Notes: a model not told the origin generated them from the sequence alone. 32,307 nucleotides of DNA from Candidatus Thorarchaeota archaeon (GCA_011364985.1 RDOC01000009.1:1-32307); one strand, 5' to 3'; shown: positions 22,626 through 31,444, counted from the stretch's first letter. A program made the numbers and translations.

Positions 22626-23447
22626 TCAGGTTATGGCTATGTTGAGTTGTGCCTTCTTGGGCAGGATTCCGGCATCTCCCCAGAGCATTGTGATCGTGTG
22701 TTCGCCTTTGTCCATGCCTGCCCGATAGTACCACTTGTCCGGGTTTGTGATATCCCGATTTATAGAACCGCTTGTTGTTAGGAAGAAAGTAAACCCGACA
22801 TCCTTCTTGATTTTGGGAATTGTACCAATTGCAAGGACTTCACCTGCAGGGATCTTGATAGGCGTTGGTGTTTTGCTTTGGATCTCGTGGAAGACTCCCT
22901 CCTTTTCCTCAGAGTATTCATCAACGGTCGGCAGCTGATTAAGAATTCCATCTATCCCTCGTGCAATTTCTACAATGGGCATTTCTGTTTCGAGACCCTC
23001 AACTGCTAAGAACACATTGTTCCGCACAAGTGTGACTATGTCAGGTGTCCCCTTCAGCCAGGCCCATGCAAGACCAAAATCTCCGAGATTATAGTTCTTT
23101 CGAACATCGACTACCGAGTCCAATCGGATAGGTCGTTCAAAGTCTTCAACAAACGAAAAAAGGAGGTCTAATGCCCCTTGAATTCTGTCCAAACAAAGGG
23201 CCAAGAGGATCTGAAGCCTAGCCTTGCGTTTCTCCTTCTCCGAAAAATGGAGTCTTCTGAAGATAGATAGAGGCGTCCGACGAAGAAACACTTCTTGGTG
23301 AACAAGCTTGTATGGCCTGAGAGATGTAAGGTCCATCTCCTCAAGAATGAGATTTTCACCCACAAGGGGACGAGATAGCTTCCTAAGTTCATCATCGAGA
23401 AATCGATTTCGTATTATTGAAGACTTGCGTTTCGATGACCTTGTCAC
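22626..23447 (-). CDS. Partner protein of unknown family, upstream of Cys-His-Asp gene
   Basis: 273 residues, not recognised. The N-terminus is basic (TRSSKRKSSIIRNRF). The middle is helical and charged, with a long amphipathic region RLQILLALCLDRIQGALDLL. The last ~80 residues look beta-rich (IKIPAGEVLAIGTIPKIKKD; KWYYRAGMDKGEHTITMLWG). No membrane span, no cysteine pair and no catalytic pattern seen. The start is GTG with GGGAGGT 8 nt upstream, so a real gene is likely. The stop lies just before the next gene; the two form a compact operon. An ATTTAATAA box near 23483 may be the promoter. Confidence 0.65.
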   Translation of the reverse strand: MTRSSKRKSSIIRNRFLDDELRKLSRPLVGENLILEEMDLTSLRPYKLVHQEVFLRRTPLSIFRRLHFSEKEKRKARLQILLALCLDRIQGALDLLFSFVEDFERPIRLDSVVDVRKNYNLGDFGLAWAWLKGTPDIVTLVRNNVFLAVEGLETEMPIVEIARGIDGILNQLPTVDEYSEEKEGVFHEIQSKTPTPIKIPAGEVLAIGTIPKIKKDVGFTFFLTTSGSINRDITNPDKWYYRAGMDKGEHTITMLWGDAGILPKKAQLNIAIT

Positions 23448-23602
23448 TTTGACGAACCTCCCAACTCAAGGCACCTAACCGGCTATTTTATTAAATCTAC
23501 GTCGATTTAAGCCTATCTGTTTCACAGAATCAATCCTGCAAGAAAATCCCTGAAGTTCTGGGCAGGAATTCAATCCATCTTGTATCCAGTATCGATTTGA
23601 CT

Positions 23603-24994
23603 CTAACTTCGCTTCAGTGCCTGTTCTGTTGCCCTATCCATGGCCTCTCTGCCAATCTTCTCAAGGGAGTCAAGGGTTTCCTGTGTCTTAGCACCGATGT
23701 ATAATCGGGCCTTCGGTTCAGTTCCTGATACCCTGACAAGGAGATAGGAACCATCGTTTCGCTCTATGCGAATACCATCTTCCTCTAGAATCTTCTCTAC
23801 TCCGGTTATCTCTTGGATGAGTATTTCCTTGACTATTGGAAGGAATCTAGGTTTCACCTCATCAGGGCATGGAATGTTGTCGCGAAGCATAGGATACTCG
23901 GGGACTGTCTTCATCAGTTTGATACAGCTCTCATCACCAATCTCATCGACCATCTGAGAGAGCCTTGCAGCGCCAGCAACACCATCCATCCATCCGCCCA
24001 AATCAGTGAAGATTGGCTTCCATGGTTCAGACGCGAAGATGATGATTCCTTCCTTGTCCAAAGCGAGACGTTCCTGGAGTGACCCCAGGGGAGCACGAAC
24101 CACCTCACCACCCTCGGCTTTGACAAGTTCATCAATGACACTAGAAGTATCAATGGAGACAACAACTCTACCTCCGTCATGCCGTTTCACTTCGTCCCTG
24201 GCGAAGAGAGCTATGACACGATTCTGGTCTATGAAACGACCTTCTTCGTCAATCACCGCCAGTCTATCTCCATCACCGTCATGACATAGAGTCACAGCAA
24301 AATCGGATTCCTTGGCAATTCTCATGGTGTCTTGAAGGTTCTTTGGAGATGGCTCAGCCGGCCTTCCTGGAAAGTATCCATCTTGATGAGAGTTTATTGT
24401 TACTACTGAGAAACCAAGTTCTCTCAGAAGGTGTGGTGTGTAGTTGGTTGCTGCACCATTGGCGGCATCCACCAGAACTCTCGTACCACTGCTTATACTC
24501 CCTCTTTCAAGTGCGAACTCCTTCACACGGCCAAGAAAATCATCTCGGATGTCATAGTGGGAAAGGCGCCCAACCTGACTCCAATCGGCAATTAGGAACT
24601 TCTTGTCCTCTACTCGCTCCTCCAAGAAGACTTCTTCGGTTCTGATGAACTCTCGACCCCGAGTGAAGAACTTGAAGCCATTGTCAGCAGGAGGATTATG
24701 GCTGGCAGTGATTATCACAGAAGCATTGATTCCTTTGAACACGCTGTGAAAAGCTGTTGTAGGCATTGGAACGATACCTAGGTCCACAACATCAACTCCG
24801 GTTGATAGCACTCCTGAAATGAATGCACCTCTGAGCATCTCTCGAGAAGTACGTGCATCGGTCGATACTCCAACTCCTCCAGTGCCCTTTAGGTACGTTC
24901 CCAGAGCACGTCCGAGGCCCAAGGCCAAGTCTGTCGTTACATTCTCAGCTATGCTTCCACGAATTCCGCTCGTGCCGAAAAGCCGCTTCGCCAT
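23603..24994 (-). CDS. Phosphoglucosamine mutase / phosphomannomutase family
   Basis: 463 residues of the alpha-D-phosphohexomutase family, which moves phosphate between C6 and C1 of hexose phosphates (GlcN, Man or Glc). It begins KRLFGTSGIRG; the phosphoserine loop is TASHNP with S98; the metal loop is DGDGDR (239-244); the sugar loop reads ASEPWKP (321-327); the C-terminal phosphate site is RVSGTEPKAR (421-430). GlmM or ManB cannot be told apart by motif alone. ATG 24994 is preferred over TTG 25003. It follows the AbrB-PhoU gene closely, suggesting co-transcription. A fragment of a related gene is at 21115. Confidence 0.9.
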   Translation of the reverse strand: MAKRLFGTSGIRGSIAENVTTDLALGLGRALGTYLKGTGGVGVSTDARTSREMLRGAFISGVLSTGVDVVDLGIVPMPTTAFHSVFKGINASVIITASHNPPADNGFKFFTRGREFIRTEEVFLEERVEDKKFLIADWSQVGRLSHYDIRDDFLGRVKEFALERGSISSGTRVLVDAANGAATNYTPHLLRELGFSVVTINSHQDGYFPGRPAEPSPKNLQDTMRIAKESDFAVTLCHDGDGDRLAVIDEEGRFIDQNRVIALFARDEVKRHDGGRVVVSIDTSSVIDELVKAEGGEVVRAPLGSLQERLALDKEGIIIFASEPWKPIFTDLGGWMDGVAGAARLSQMVDEIGDESCIKLMKTVPEYPMLRDNIPCPDEVKPRFLPIVKEILIQEITGVEKILEEDGIRIERNDGSYLLVRVSGTEPKARLYIGAKTQETLDSLEKIGREAMDRATEQALKRS

Positions 24995-25006
24995 AATACA
25001 CAACTC

Positions 25007-25984
25007 TCAACTTTGTGGCAATGCCAAGTCTACAATGTCCTTTGCAGTTTCACCTATTCTGAGAAGAATATCCAATACATATAGCTGACTCTGTGGTTCG
25101 TTATCCGCTTTGGAGAGGAGAAAGTCCCTAGCCTTGGCAATATTGGACCCCAACTCCTTCTCAGCCTCGATCACCCATGACACCTTGTTCGAATCAAAGG
25201 CAAAGAGGTTGGCAACTGATTTTGATAGCATTTCCTTGACTTGGGCAACGATTAGCTCAATCTTCTTTCGCATTCGAGTATCAACGGGGACAGTGGTGTG
25301 GCTTGCTATCTCAACCGAGAGGTCTGCAATCCGCTCTATGTACTGCGCTGCAAGGCGAAAGTCCAGAGCCTCCACCGGTGCAATGCTCATTATCTCGGAC
25401 ATTCGTGGATATTGAATTGCTGAACGAAGCTCCCGAACAATGAGGAAGAATAGACGATCGACTTCTTCATCCCGCTGGTTGATATAGTCGGCACTTTTTT
25501 TGTCACCTTCAAAAAAGGCATCCACTGCGTCATCAAGCATTCGAGATGCCAAGAGATTCATTCGCTTCATTGTCTTTCTCACCGGGAGTGTTGAAGGGTC
25601 AACAAGACATCTAATCACTATCTCATTCTCGTCCTCTTCAGTGATTTCCAGAGCAACAAAACGCTTGATGATTCTCTCGAGTTCCAGACGCTGCTTGCCT
25701 GTTATCTTTTTGCTGCTGACAACATGAATCTCATCGAATCCAAGAAGGTATTTGCTTGTGATTACCCATCGAAGATTGGACTCTATTTGGATCGATGTGG
25801 ACCTAGGTTCCCCAGCCTTGGACAGTCGTGGGTCAACTATCAGGCAGCCGTCCTCTCTCTCTGCAACAACAACTGGATGGCCCTTGCTCAGTCCTTGCCG
25901 CTCAACCCAGTCTTTCGGCAAGATTATCAGGAACGAGCTTCCACTCTCTCCACCGGTTCTTTGTAGTCGTCTGATATTGACCAT
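25007..25984 (-). CDS. AbrB-domain PhoU-like phosphate uptake regulator
   Basis: 325 residues. The N-terminal ~50 (NIRRLQRTGGESGSSFLIILPKDWV) is a SpoVT-AbrB/MazE-type DNA-binding fold. The remaining ~240 residues form PhoU helical repeats (TMKRMNLLASRMLDDAVDAFF; DFRLAAQYIERIADLSVEIA), which regulate phosphate uptake through PhoR/PstB-like partners in bacteria. This fusion is common in archaea. ATG 25984 has AAGGGA about 10 nt upstream; the frame extends ten codons to 26014. No phosphate transporter is adjacent. The phosphohexomutase gene follows after about 12 bp. Confidence 0.88.
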   Translation of the reverse strand: MVNIRRLQRTGGESGSSFLIILPKDWVERQGLSKGHPVVVAEREDGCLIVDPRLSKAGEPRSTSIQIESNLRWVITSKYLLGFDEIHVVSSKKITGKQRLELERIIKRFVALEITEEDENEIVIRCLVDPSTLPVRKTMKRMNLLASRMLDDAVDAFFEGDKKSADYINQRDEEVDRLFFLIVRELRSAIQYPRMSEIMSIAPVEALDFRLAAQYIERIADLSVEIASHTTVPVDTRMRKKIELIVAQVKEMLSKSVANLFAFDSNKVSWVIEAEKELGSNIAKARDFLLSKADNEPQSQLYVLDILLRIGETAKDIVDLALPQS

Positions 25985-26130
25985 AATTGACCAATCCCTT
26001 CCAGATGGCGCCAAGAGCCTCTAAGTTGGAGTTCCTATTACACCTTCCGCAACTACTCATAATCAAGATGATATCACTCTACATCTTCAATTCAATTGGC
26101 TAAGGCAGATTCGATTGTCAGGCGATGATG

Positions 26131-26137
26131 TTTAAAA
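26131..26137 (+). promoter_or_regulatory. TATA box of the PolD small-subunit gene
   Basis: TTTAAAA is centred about 29 nt before ATG 26163, so transcription should begin at or next to the start codon; with no ribosome site this suggests a leaderless mRNA. Confidence 0.6.
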
Positions 26138-26162
26138 CAGCTTCCGGTGAATTCTAGACTTG

Positions 26163-27794
26163 ATGCCTTTGACCCCAACGACGCGCAGAACTGTGTTGAG
26201 GAAGCTGATAGGATCCGGACTCCAAGTGTCTCCTGATGCGCTTGACTACATCCTGAGTCTGGATTCACCACTTATAGCAGTTGAAACAATAATTGCTGAA
26301 TGCGCATCGTCAACATATCCGTCTGTGCTTTCTCTTGAGTATATTAAGGGACAAGTTTCGGAGGATGGATCAGGGATTCATGAGGCCGTGACTCAGGAAT
26401 TTGTTTCAAAGGAAGCAAGTGAAGCTCTGGAATACGCCAGAATCAATCAGGCAGAAACGAATAGTTGGATTATCGAGTTGATCAAGAGTCCATTGGAGGA
26501 TTTGGTTGGGTCTCAGGGCACGGTCGAAGATTTCTTGAGGCTTTTTCGAGACAGATTCAGGAGAATAAGGAGTATATACATGGGGCGAATTGATACTCAA
26601 GGAGCATTTTCTCCGGCTGCAGCAAAATCATTCAGCCGTGATACACGGCGCTTCAGAGCAATGGGTAGAGAGGGAAAGAGAGGACTGAAGCCACCAAGTC
26701 AGAAAGTCATCGGAATTGTGCGAGAGAAGAGTGTATCCAAATCAGGGAATGTGATTGTGGAGATTGAAGACGAAGATGGTGTTCTTAACGCAGTCATACC
26801 AGCAAGAAAGGAAGGGCTAAAGGGGCACGAGCTTGCAGAGAAAGCAAGCTCCATACTCCTTGATGAAATAGTATGTCTTTCAGGGTTTGTCGATGAGGAT
26901 GGGCGAATGATTGCAGACGATGTCATTTTTCCAGACATTCCAACTGCACGCCATGCAGGAAGGGCAGAGAGGGACGTTTATGCAACCTTCGTGTCGGACC
27001 TTCATGTAGGAAGTAACGAGTTTCTAGAAGATGAGTTCGACCATTTCATAGACTGGTTACGTGGACACGATGTGGATGGACCTGACAAGGCAATGGTAGA
27101 GAAAATCCGCTACCTCTTCATAGCAGGAGATCTGGTGGATGGTATAGGCGTATATCCAGAGCAATTTGCAGACTTAGTTATACCAAGCCTGTATGATCAG
27201 TATTCAAAGCTTGCTGAAAAACTTCGTAAATTGCCCGAACGTATTAAAATCATATGTATTCCTGGTAATCACGACGCAAGCAGGCAGGCGCTTCCTAAGC
27301 CCCCAATCCACAAGGAGTTTGCTAAATCTCTATACGACCTAGGCAGCAAAGTTCTAATGGTTGGAGATCCTACCCACATTCGTGTCGAGGGAGTAGATAT
27401 TCTACTAACTCATGGAGACTCCTTGGACGATATGGTGACCAGTATTCCGGGGGCATCATACAAAGATCCAGCTCTACCTATGAAAGCGCTTCTTCGAAAG
27501 CGTCATCTTGCCCCGATTTATGGAGGGAAGACGGAACTTGCTCCTCTTGGCAGAGACTGGATGGTCATAGACAGCGTTCCAGATATTGTGCATTTTGGTC
27601 ATGCACACCATAACGCCAAGGATGCATATCGCGGTGTGATGATAATCAACTCAGGAACTTTTCAGTCTCAAACAGAATTCATGAGAAAGCAGGGAGTTGT
27701 TCCAACACCTGGTATCGTCACTATCATCAACCTAAGAACAGGTGCGGATGAGTTGAAGCTCTTCTACGACTTCTCGCAGCGAGCCCCTATTTGA
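26163..27794 (+). CDS. polB: DNA polymerase D small subunit DP1 (3'-5' exonuclease)
   Basis: 543 residues. DP1 is the proofreading, clamp-binding subunit of archaeal family-D replicase; its C-terminal calcineurin-like domain resembles Mre11. Motifs in order: FVSDLHVGS, FIAGDLVDGIG, CIPGNHDASRQ, LTHGDSLDD and FGHAHHNAKDAY, all metal ligands intact; an OB-fold region precedes them (KVIGIVREKSVSKSGNVIVE). The N-terminal helical region (1-80) is normal. ATG 26163 is preferred over the adjacent TTG 26160. Its TATA box lies 29 nt upstream. It converges on orc1/cdc6 with six bases between stops, within 3 kb of the likely origin. The large subunit DP2 is not in this window. Confidence 0.96.
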   Translation: MPLTPTTRRTVLRKLIGSGLQVSPDALDYILSLDSPLIAVETIIAECASSTYPSVLSLEYIKGQVSEDGSGIHEAVTQEFVSKEASEALEYARINQAETNSWIIELIKSPLEDLVGSQGTVEDFLRLFRDRFRRIRSIYMGRIDTQGAFSPAAAKSFSRDTRRFRAMGREGKRGLKPPSQKVIGIVREKSVSKSGNVIVEIEDEDGVLNAVIPARKEGLKGHELAEKASSILLDEIVCLSGFVDEDGRMIADDVIFPDIPTARHAGRAERDVYATFVSDLHVGSNEFLEDEFDHFIDWLRGHDVDGPDKAMVEKIRYLFIAGDLVDGIGVYPEQFADLVIPSLYDQYSKLAEKLRKLPERIKIICIPGNHDASRQALPKPPIHKEFAKSLYDLGSKVLMVGDPTHIRVEGVDILLTHGDSLDDMVTSIPGASYKDPALPMKALLRKRHLAPIYGGKTELAPLGRDWMVIDSVPDIVHFGHAHHNAKDAYRGVMIINSGTFQSQTEFMRKQGVVPTPGIVTIINLRTGADELKLFYDFSQRAPI

Positions 27795-27800
27795 AGCGGA

Positions 27801-29045
27801 TCAGAAGATTTCTTCAGCAATACGACCAAGCCGTATGTCCTCATCCAGAATGGTTCCAATCTGTTTTCGACTGACTGCTAGTCGTATCTTCTTAGTTCTT
27901 CCATAACGGCCTTTTGAGATGACTGTTGTATTTATCAGTCCCAGCATGTCAAGCTCGGAGATTAGGTCTGAGACCCGTCGCTGAGTCAACTTGTCAAGAG
28001 ATAATGCCTGTGCCAAGTCTTGGTAGACATTGTAGCATTCGCCGGTGAAGATGTCCTTCTTACCCTTGTTAGCAAGAGCATATACAGCAAAGAGAACTGC
28101 TTTGGACTGCATGGGAAGAGTCTTCACCGTTTCTGATATGGTATCTCTCTCGATGATCTTCTGGGCTTCACGAACATGCTCTTGGGTGACTATATCATCA
28201 CCTCTTCGCTCTGCCAGTTCTCCAGAGGTTCTGAGAAGGTCCAATGCTCTCCTTGCGTCTCCATGTTCCTGAGCTGCAAGAGCGCCAACAAGATTGATGA
28301 CACCTTCATCTGCAACAGCCTTGTCGTTGAATGCAATGTTTACGCGTTGTTGAAGAATGCCCTTGAGTTCGACTGCATTATAGGGGGCGAAAATGACCTC
28401 CTCCTCGCCCAGTGTGGAGAGAACTCGTGGGTCGAGCATCTCCTTAAACTTCAGGTCGTTACTAATTCCAATTATAGATATCTTGCTTTGCTCCAACTCG
28501 CCATTCATCCGTGTGAGACCATAGAGAATATCGTTTCCCTGACCAACATCACGCTTTACCAAGGAATCTACCTCGTCAAGTACCACGACCATTATGTTTG
28601 ATGATACATCCAGCTTCTTCTTGAAGATAGAGCGAATTTCATCGGTGGGCAGTCCTGTGAAAGGAACCTCGGAGCCATCTGGCATACGCGCCTCAATATC
28701 TTCACAGAGTTTTCTCAGAACTCGATAGTTTGTGCCAACGATGCGGCAGTTGACATATGCTGTGAGAGGCGATTGTACGTTACTTTGATGCGCTTTTCTT
28801 ACAAGGAGAGATAACACGTAGCGGGCAACGACTGTCTTCCCTGTCCCAGTTTTTCCATAGCAGAGTATGTTTGAGGGAGGGGCATTTCGCAGGGCAGGAC
28901 CAAGAATTGACCCAATTCTGTTCATTTGCTCATCCCGATAAGGCAGTTCTTCAGGGACATAGGTAGGTCGTAGGGCATCTCGGTCTCGAAAGATAGCCTG
29001 CCCTTGAAGGAATTTATCGAAGAGTTTGTCTAGTGGTTTTCCCAA
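27801..29045 (-). CDS. cdc6: Origin-binding initiator Orc1/Cdc6
   Basis: 414 residues of the archaeal Orc1/Cdc6 AAA+ initiator, which binds origins and loads MCM. Walker A GKTGTGKT (64-71), Walker B VVVLDEVD (153-160), sensor 1 IIGISNDL and a C-terminal winged helix (about 320-410, ending RLAVSRKQIG) are complete. The start is TTG at 29045 with GGAG about 12-16 nt upstream; no nearby ATG fits the conserved N-terminus. The gene starts beside three origin-box-like motifs, and the initiator is often encoded at its own origin. It may also regulate itself through these sites. Confidence 0.95.
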   Translation of the reverse strand: MGKPLDKLFDKFLQGQAIFRDRDALRPTYVPEELPYRDEQMNRIGSILGPALRNAPPSNILCYGKTGTGKTVVARYVLSLLVRKAHQSNVQSPLTAYVNCRIVGTNYRVLRKLCEDIEARMPDGSEVPFTGLPTDEIRSIFKKKLDVSSNIMVVVLDEVDSLVKRDVGQGNDILYGLTRMNGELEQSKISIIGISNDLKFKEMLDPRVLSTLGEEEVIFAPYNAVELKGILQQRVNIAFNDKAVADEGVINLVGALAAQEHGDARRALDLLRTSGELAERRGDDIVTQEHVREAQKIIERDTISETVKTLPMQSKAVLFAVYALANKGKKDIFTGECYNVYQDLAQALSLDKLTQRRVSDLISELDMLGLINTTVISKGRYGRTKKIRLAVSRKQIGTILDEDIRLGRIAEEIF

Positions 29046-29080
29046 TATCTCTGCACAGCTCCATGTGAAGGCAAGGCTAG

Positions 29081-29123
29081 TTCCAGTGGATTTCCAGTGG
29101 AGGAACCTATATTTCCACTGGAA
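29081..29123. other. Putative replication origin: three ORB-like boxes
   Basis: TTCCAGTGGA occurs at 29081-29090 and 29092-29101, and its inverse TTCCACTGGAA at 29113-29123. This core matches the mini-ORB/ORB element bound by archaeal Orc1/Cdc6 (TTCCAGTGGAAAC-like). The two direct boxes face the inverted one across an AT-containing spacer, and an AT-rich tract with a GTATTACC/GGTATAC repeat (29145-29163) follows, a candidate duplex-unwinding zone. All of it lies directly upstream of orc1/cdc6. Function as an origin is inferred. Confidence 0.78.
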
Positions 29124-29144
29124 TTGCTCTCAAGTTAAAGCTGC

Positions 29145-29163
29145 GTATTACCAGACGGTATAC
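29145..29163. repeat. Imperfect inverted repeat beside ORB boxes
   Basis: GTATTACC and GGTATAC flank a four-base centre; one position does not pair. It sits in the AT-rich part of the predicted origin and just before the methyltransferase gene, so it could be an unwinding element or a promoter site. Confidence 0.4.
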
Positions 29164-29259
29164 GATCAAATGGAAATAATAATCTATGATGTCACAGAGA
29201 ATTCATCAAGGACTGCATGAGTCTTGAGATTGGTACTAGAAAAAAAGCGGGGCATTTAC

Positions 29260-29898
29260 GTGCGACTCAAGGACTTGGAGATAGCCCTCCAATCAATAGA
29301 ACGTGACACAGAGTTCGATGTAGGCCTAGAGCAGTATCCCACTCCACCCAACATAGCTGCATCAATTCTCTTTGCTGCACACATAGAGAACAGTGATATT
29401 CAAAACAAGGTAGTCTGCGATCTCGGATGTGGAGATGGAATCTTTGCTCTTGGTGCTGCTCTTCTAGGAGCGAAGAGAGTAATTGGTGTTGATGTTCAAT
29501 CCAAAGCCTTAAAGGTTTCTCGAAAAAACGCATTAATGCTGGGAACGGGCGGTACTACAGACTGGGTCCTTGCGGATGTTACATCCTTTGGGATAATTGA
29601 CACTGTTGATACTGTGGTGAGTAATCCTCCCTTTGGGACCAAGAGAAGAGGCGCCGACCTGAGATTCTTAAGCAAAGCGATATCTATTGCAAAGGTAATA
29701 TACAGTCTGCATCTAGCAGGTGAGAAGAACAGAATCTTCCTTGAAGGAGCCATTGAGGCCCTTGGAGGAGTAGTTACACAGATTGAAACCTTCGAGTTTC
29801 CAATTGGCAAGATATATGAATTTCATAAGAAAGAGCAGCATTTGATTGGAGTAGACCTTTATCGGATAGTTGTAGGAGAACGTGAAACGAATGGCTGA
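29260..29898 (+). CDS. METTL5-like rRNA adenine-N6 methyltransferase
   Basis: 212 residues from GTG 29260. Archaeal relatives of METTL5 methylate an adenosine in small-subunit rRNA. The start RLKDLEIALQSIE and LEQYPTPPNIAASILF match the family; the SAM loop is VCDLGCGDGIFALG; the catalytic tetrapeptide is NPPF in SNPPFGTKRRGAD. The frame is open to TTG 29224, but GTG 29260 has GGGG 7 nt upstream and gives the usual N-terminus. It overlaps the csl4 start by eight bases, so the two are coupled. Target site is inferred from the family. Confidence 0.85.
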   Translation: MRLKDLEIALQSIERDTEFDVGLEQYPTPPNIAASILFAAHIENSDIQNKVVCDLGCGDGIFALGAALLGAKRVIGVDVQSKALKVSRKNALMLGTGGTTDWVLADVTSFGIIDTVDTVVSNPPFGTKRRGADLRFLSKAISIAKVIYSLHLAGEKNRIFLEGAIEALGGVVTQIETFEFPIGKIYEFHKKEQHLIGVDLYRIVVGERETNG

Positions 29899-30622
29899 TG
29901 TAAAGACTGGGGACTTGGTAACCCCTGGAGACCAACTGTGTGTGATAGAGGAGCTATCACCAGGGTATGGTACTTACGAAAAAGACGGGATCGTATTTGC
30001 AGCTACATCTGGCGGAGTATCCATAGACCTAAAGGATAGGGCAATCAGAATCTTAGAACCCAATGGAACGGTTCGACTGCCACTTCCTGTTCAGGGTGAT
30101 ATCCTAATGGGCGAGGCCCTCAATGTATACGAACAGCGCGCTGAGGTGAGTCTGGTCAAGCGTAATGGCAAAGACATCCTAAGCCCACTAGCCGGTGAGA
30201 TTCACATAAGCAATGTTACGAGACGCTTTGTTAGGTCAATGAGCGATGTCATAAGGCCTGGCGACATTGTAAAAGCTGTTGCACTCAATACTCACACTAT
30301 ACCTGTTGAACTGAGTCTGATAGGCCCAGACTTGGGCGTTCTGCTCGCTAAGTGTGTAAAATGCGGAAATGATTTGACGCTCACAACATACAACAATCTC
30401 ATTTGTCTTCGATGTGAGCATCGAGAAACCAGAGAAGTGGCGAAAGAGTATGGTCATATGTTTGGGCTTGAGCAAAGAACCGACTTGGCACCGCGTAGAA
30501 GGTCCTATGACGATAGACGACAAGATAGAGGGCGAAGAGGATCAGGGGGACGAAGAAACAACTACCACTATGGAAACCACAGTAGGAGAAATGGAAGGCC
30601 GCGAAGAGACAGTAGGAGATGA
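29891..30622 (+). CDS. csl4: Exosome RNA-binding subunit Csl4 with Arg/Gly-rich tail
   Basis: 243 residues. Csl4 caps the archaeal exosome and recruits RNA and DnaG. N-terminal domain 1-65 (VTPGDQLCVIEELSPGYGTY), S1 domain about 70-155 (GDILMGEALNVYEQRAEVSL; IRPGDIVKAVAL) and a zinc ribbon CVKCGN...CLRC near 157-180 are in the expected order. From about 200 there is an unusual 40-residue tail rich in Arg, Gly, Asn and Tyr (RRGSGGRRNNYHYGNHSRR), most likely disordered RNA-binding sequence. ATG 29891 lies inside the methyltransferase end; the csl4 stop overlaps an ATG of rpoL. Confidence 0.92.
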   Translation: MADVKTGDLVTPGDQLCVIEELSPGYGTYEKDGIVFAATSGGVSIDLKDRAIRILEPNGTVRLPLPVQGDILMGEALNVYEQRAEVSLVKRNGKDILSPLAGEIHISNVTRRFVRSMSDVIRPGDIVKAVALNTHTIPVELSLIGPDLGVLLAKCVKCGNDLTLTTYNNLICLRCEHRETREVAKEYGHMFGLEQRTDLAPRRRSYDDRRQDRGRRGSGGRRNNYHYGNHSRRNGRPRRDSRR

Positions 30623-30630
30623 TAATACCA

Positions 30631-30918
30631 ATGAAACCGAGATTAATTGAGCATGAGAGAGCGGAATTGAGGATTGAGTTTCAAGAAGAAGACCATGGGT
30701 TTTGCAACCTCTTGCGAACAACCCTACTTGAGGAGCCATCGGTTGAGTTTGCAGGTTATAACATCGAACATCCACTTCTGGCTAGCCCTGTGGTGACACT
30801 CAGGACAAAAAGAAGACAAGCAAATGTGGTCCTACGTGAGGCGCTTGAGAAAATGTTGGCGCGTACTGAGGAGTTCAGAAAAGCCTTCAATCGATCAGTA
30901 GCGGATCATGTGGATTAG
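30631..30918 (+). CDS. rpoL: RNA polymerase subunit L (Rpb11)
   Basis: 95 residues of RpoL, which pairs with RpoD (Rpb3) to nucleate polymerase assembly. LRIEFQEEDHGFCNLLRTTLLEE is the conserved dimerisation core; YNIEHPLLASPVVTLRT and a C-terminal helix follow. ATG 30631 gives the family N-terminus; ATG 30619, overlapping the csl4 stop as ATGA, is the alternative and adds four residues. Likely co-transcribed with csl4. Confidence 0.95.
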   Translation: MKPRLIEHERAELRIEFQEEDHGFCNLLRTTLLEEPSVEFAGYNIEHPLLASPVVTLRTKRRQANVVLREALEKMLARTEEFRKAFNRSVADHVD

Positions 30919-30947
30919 AGCTTGAAACTGACTGCCGGTGATTATGC

Positions 30948-31361
30948 ATGTGGCGTTTTTTAGGTGACCACCAAACAGTTGAAGGAATTCTTCGTGACAA
31001 GGACCTAGCAAAGCTTGGTGACAGCCTTGTGAACCTGTGCTATTCGCTGGCGAAGTCGCAAATAATAGGGAAGCCAACGGGAGAGAAAGTGAGAGACAAG
31101 GTCTTAGCAAGGGCAATCAGGGAAACTCCAATCTACGACAAGTACAGTCGAAGGACAGACGCAGGACGCGCAGCCGATGCCTATGAAGCTGCGATAGCCT
31201 ATCTGTGGCTCAAAGAGAAGGTGACCATAGAGAAAATTGTGGGGTCTTTGGTCACCAATATGACGAATGAAATAGATGTGAGTAGAAGGCATGAGAATGA
31301 GATTTCTTCTCAGGCATTTCAACGGCTTCTAGAGGAACTGATCCATCTATTACCTAGGTAG
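30948..31361 (+). CDS. Small archaeal RNase III-like protein (Ribonucleas_3_2 type)
   Basis: 137 residues resembling the compact archaeal RNase III-like family. The signature helix is DKDLAKLGDSLVNL (D25) and the second motif AADAYEAAIAYLW supplies D77 and E80, spaced as in RNase III. The acidic residue four places before the first Asp (Glu in bacterial enzymes) is Ala21 here, so activity may differ or be lost. No double-stranded RNA-binding domain. ATG 30948 has GGTGAT 5 nt upstream. It lies between rpoL and tfs. Confidence 0.72.
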   Translation: MWRFLGDHQTVEGILRDKDLAKLGDSLVNLCYSLAKSQIIGKPTGEKVRDKVLARAIRETPIYDKYSRRTDAGRAADAYEAAIAYLWLKEKVTIEKIVGSLVTNMTNEIDVSRRHENEISSQAFQRLLEELIHLLPR

Positions 31362-31444
31362 GCTCATGCAAAGAATTGTGGTGCCTTCAGGAAGCCTTAA
31401 TTTGAAAAGAAGAGGTGAAGTCGAAAGCTTGGAGGCTGTGACAA

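Noticed and set aside
30414..30650. 78-codon acidic ORF (plus) in another frame of csl4
   Set aside because: It is the frame shadow of the Arg/Gly-rich csl4 tail; codons for Arg and Gly read as Glu, Asp and Thr in the shifted frame.
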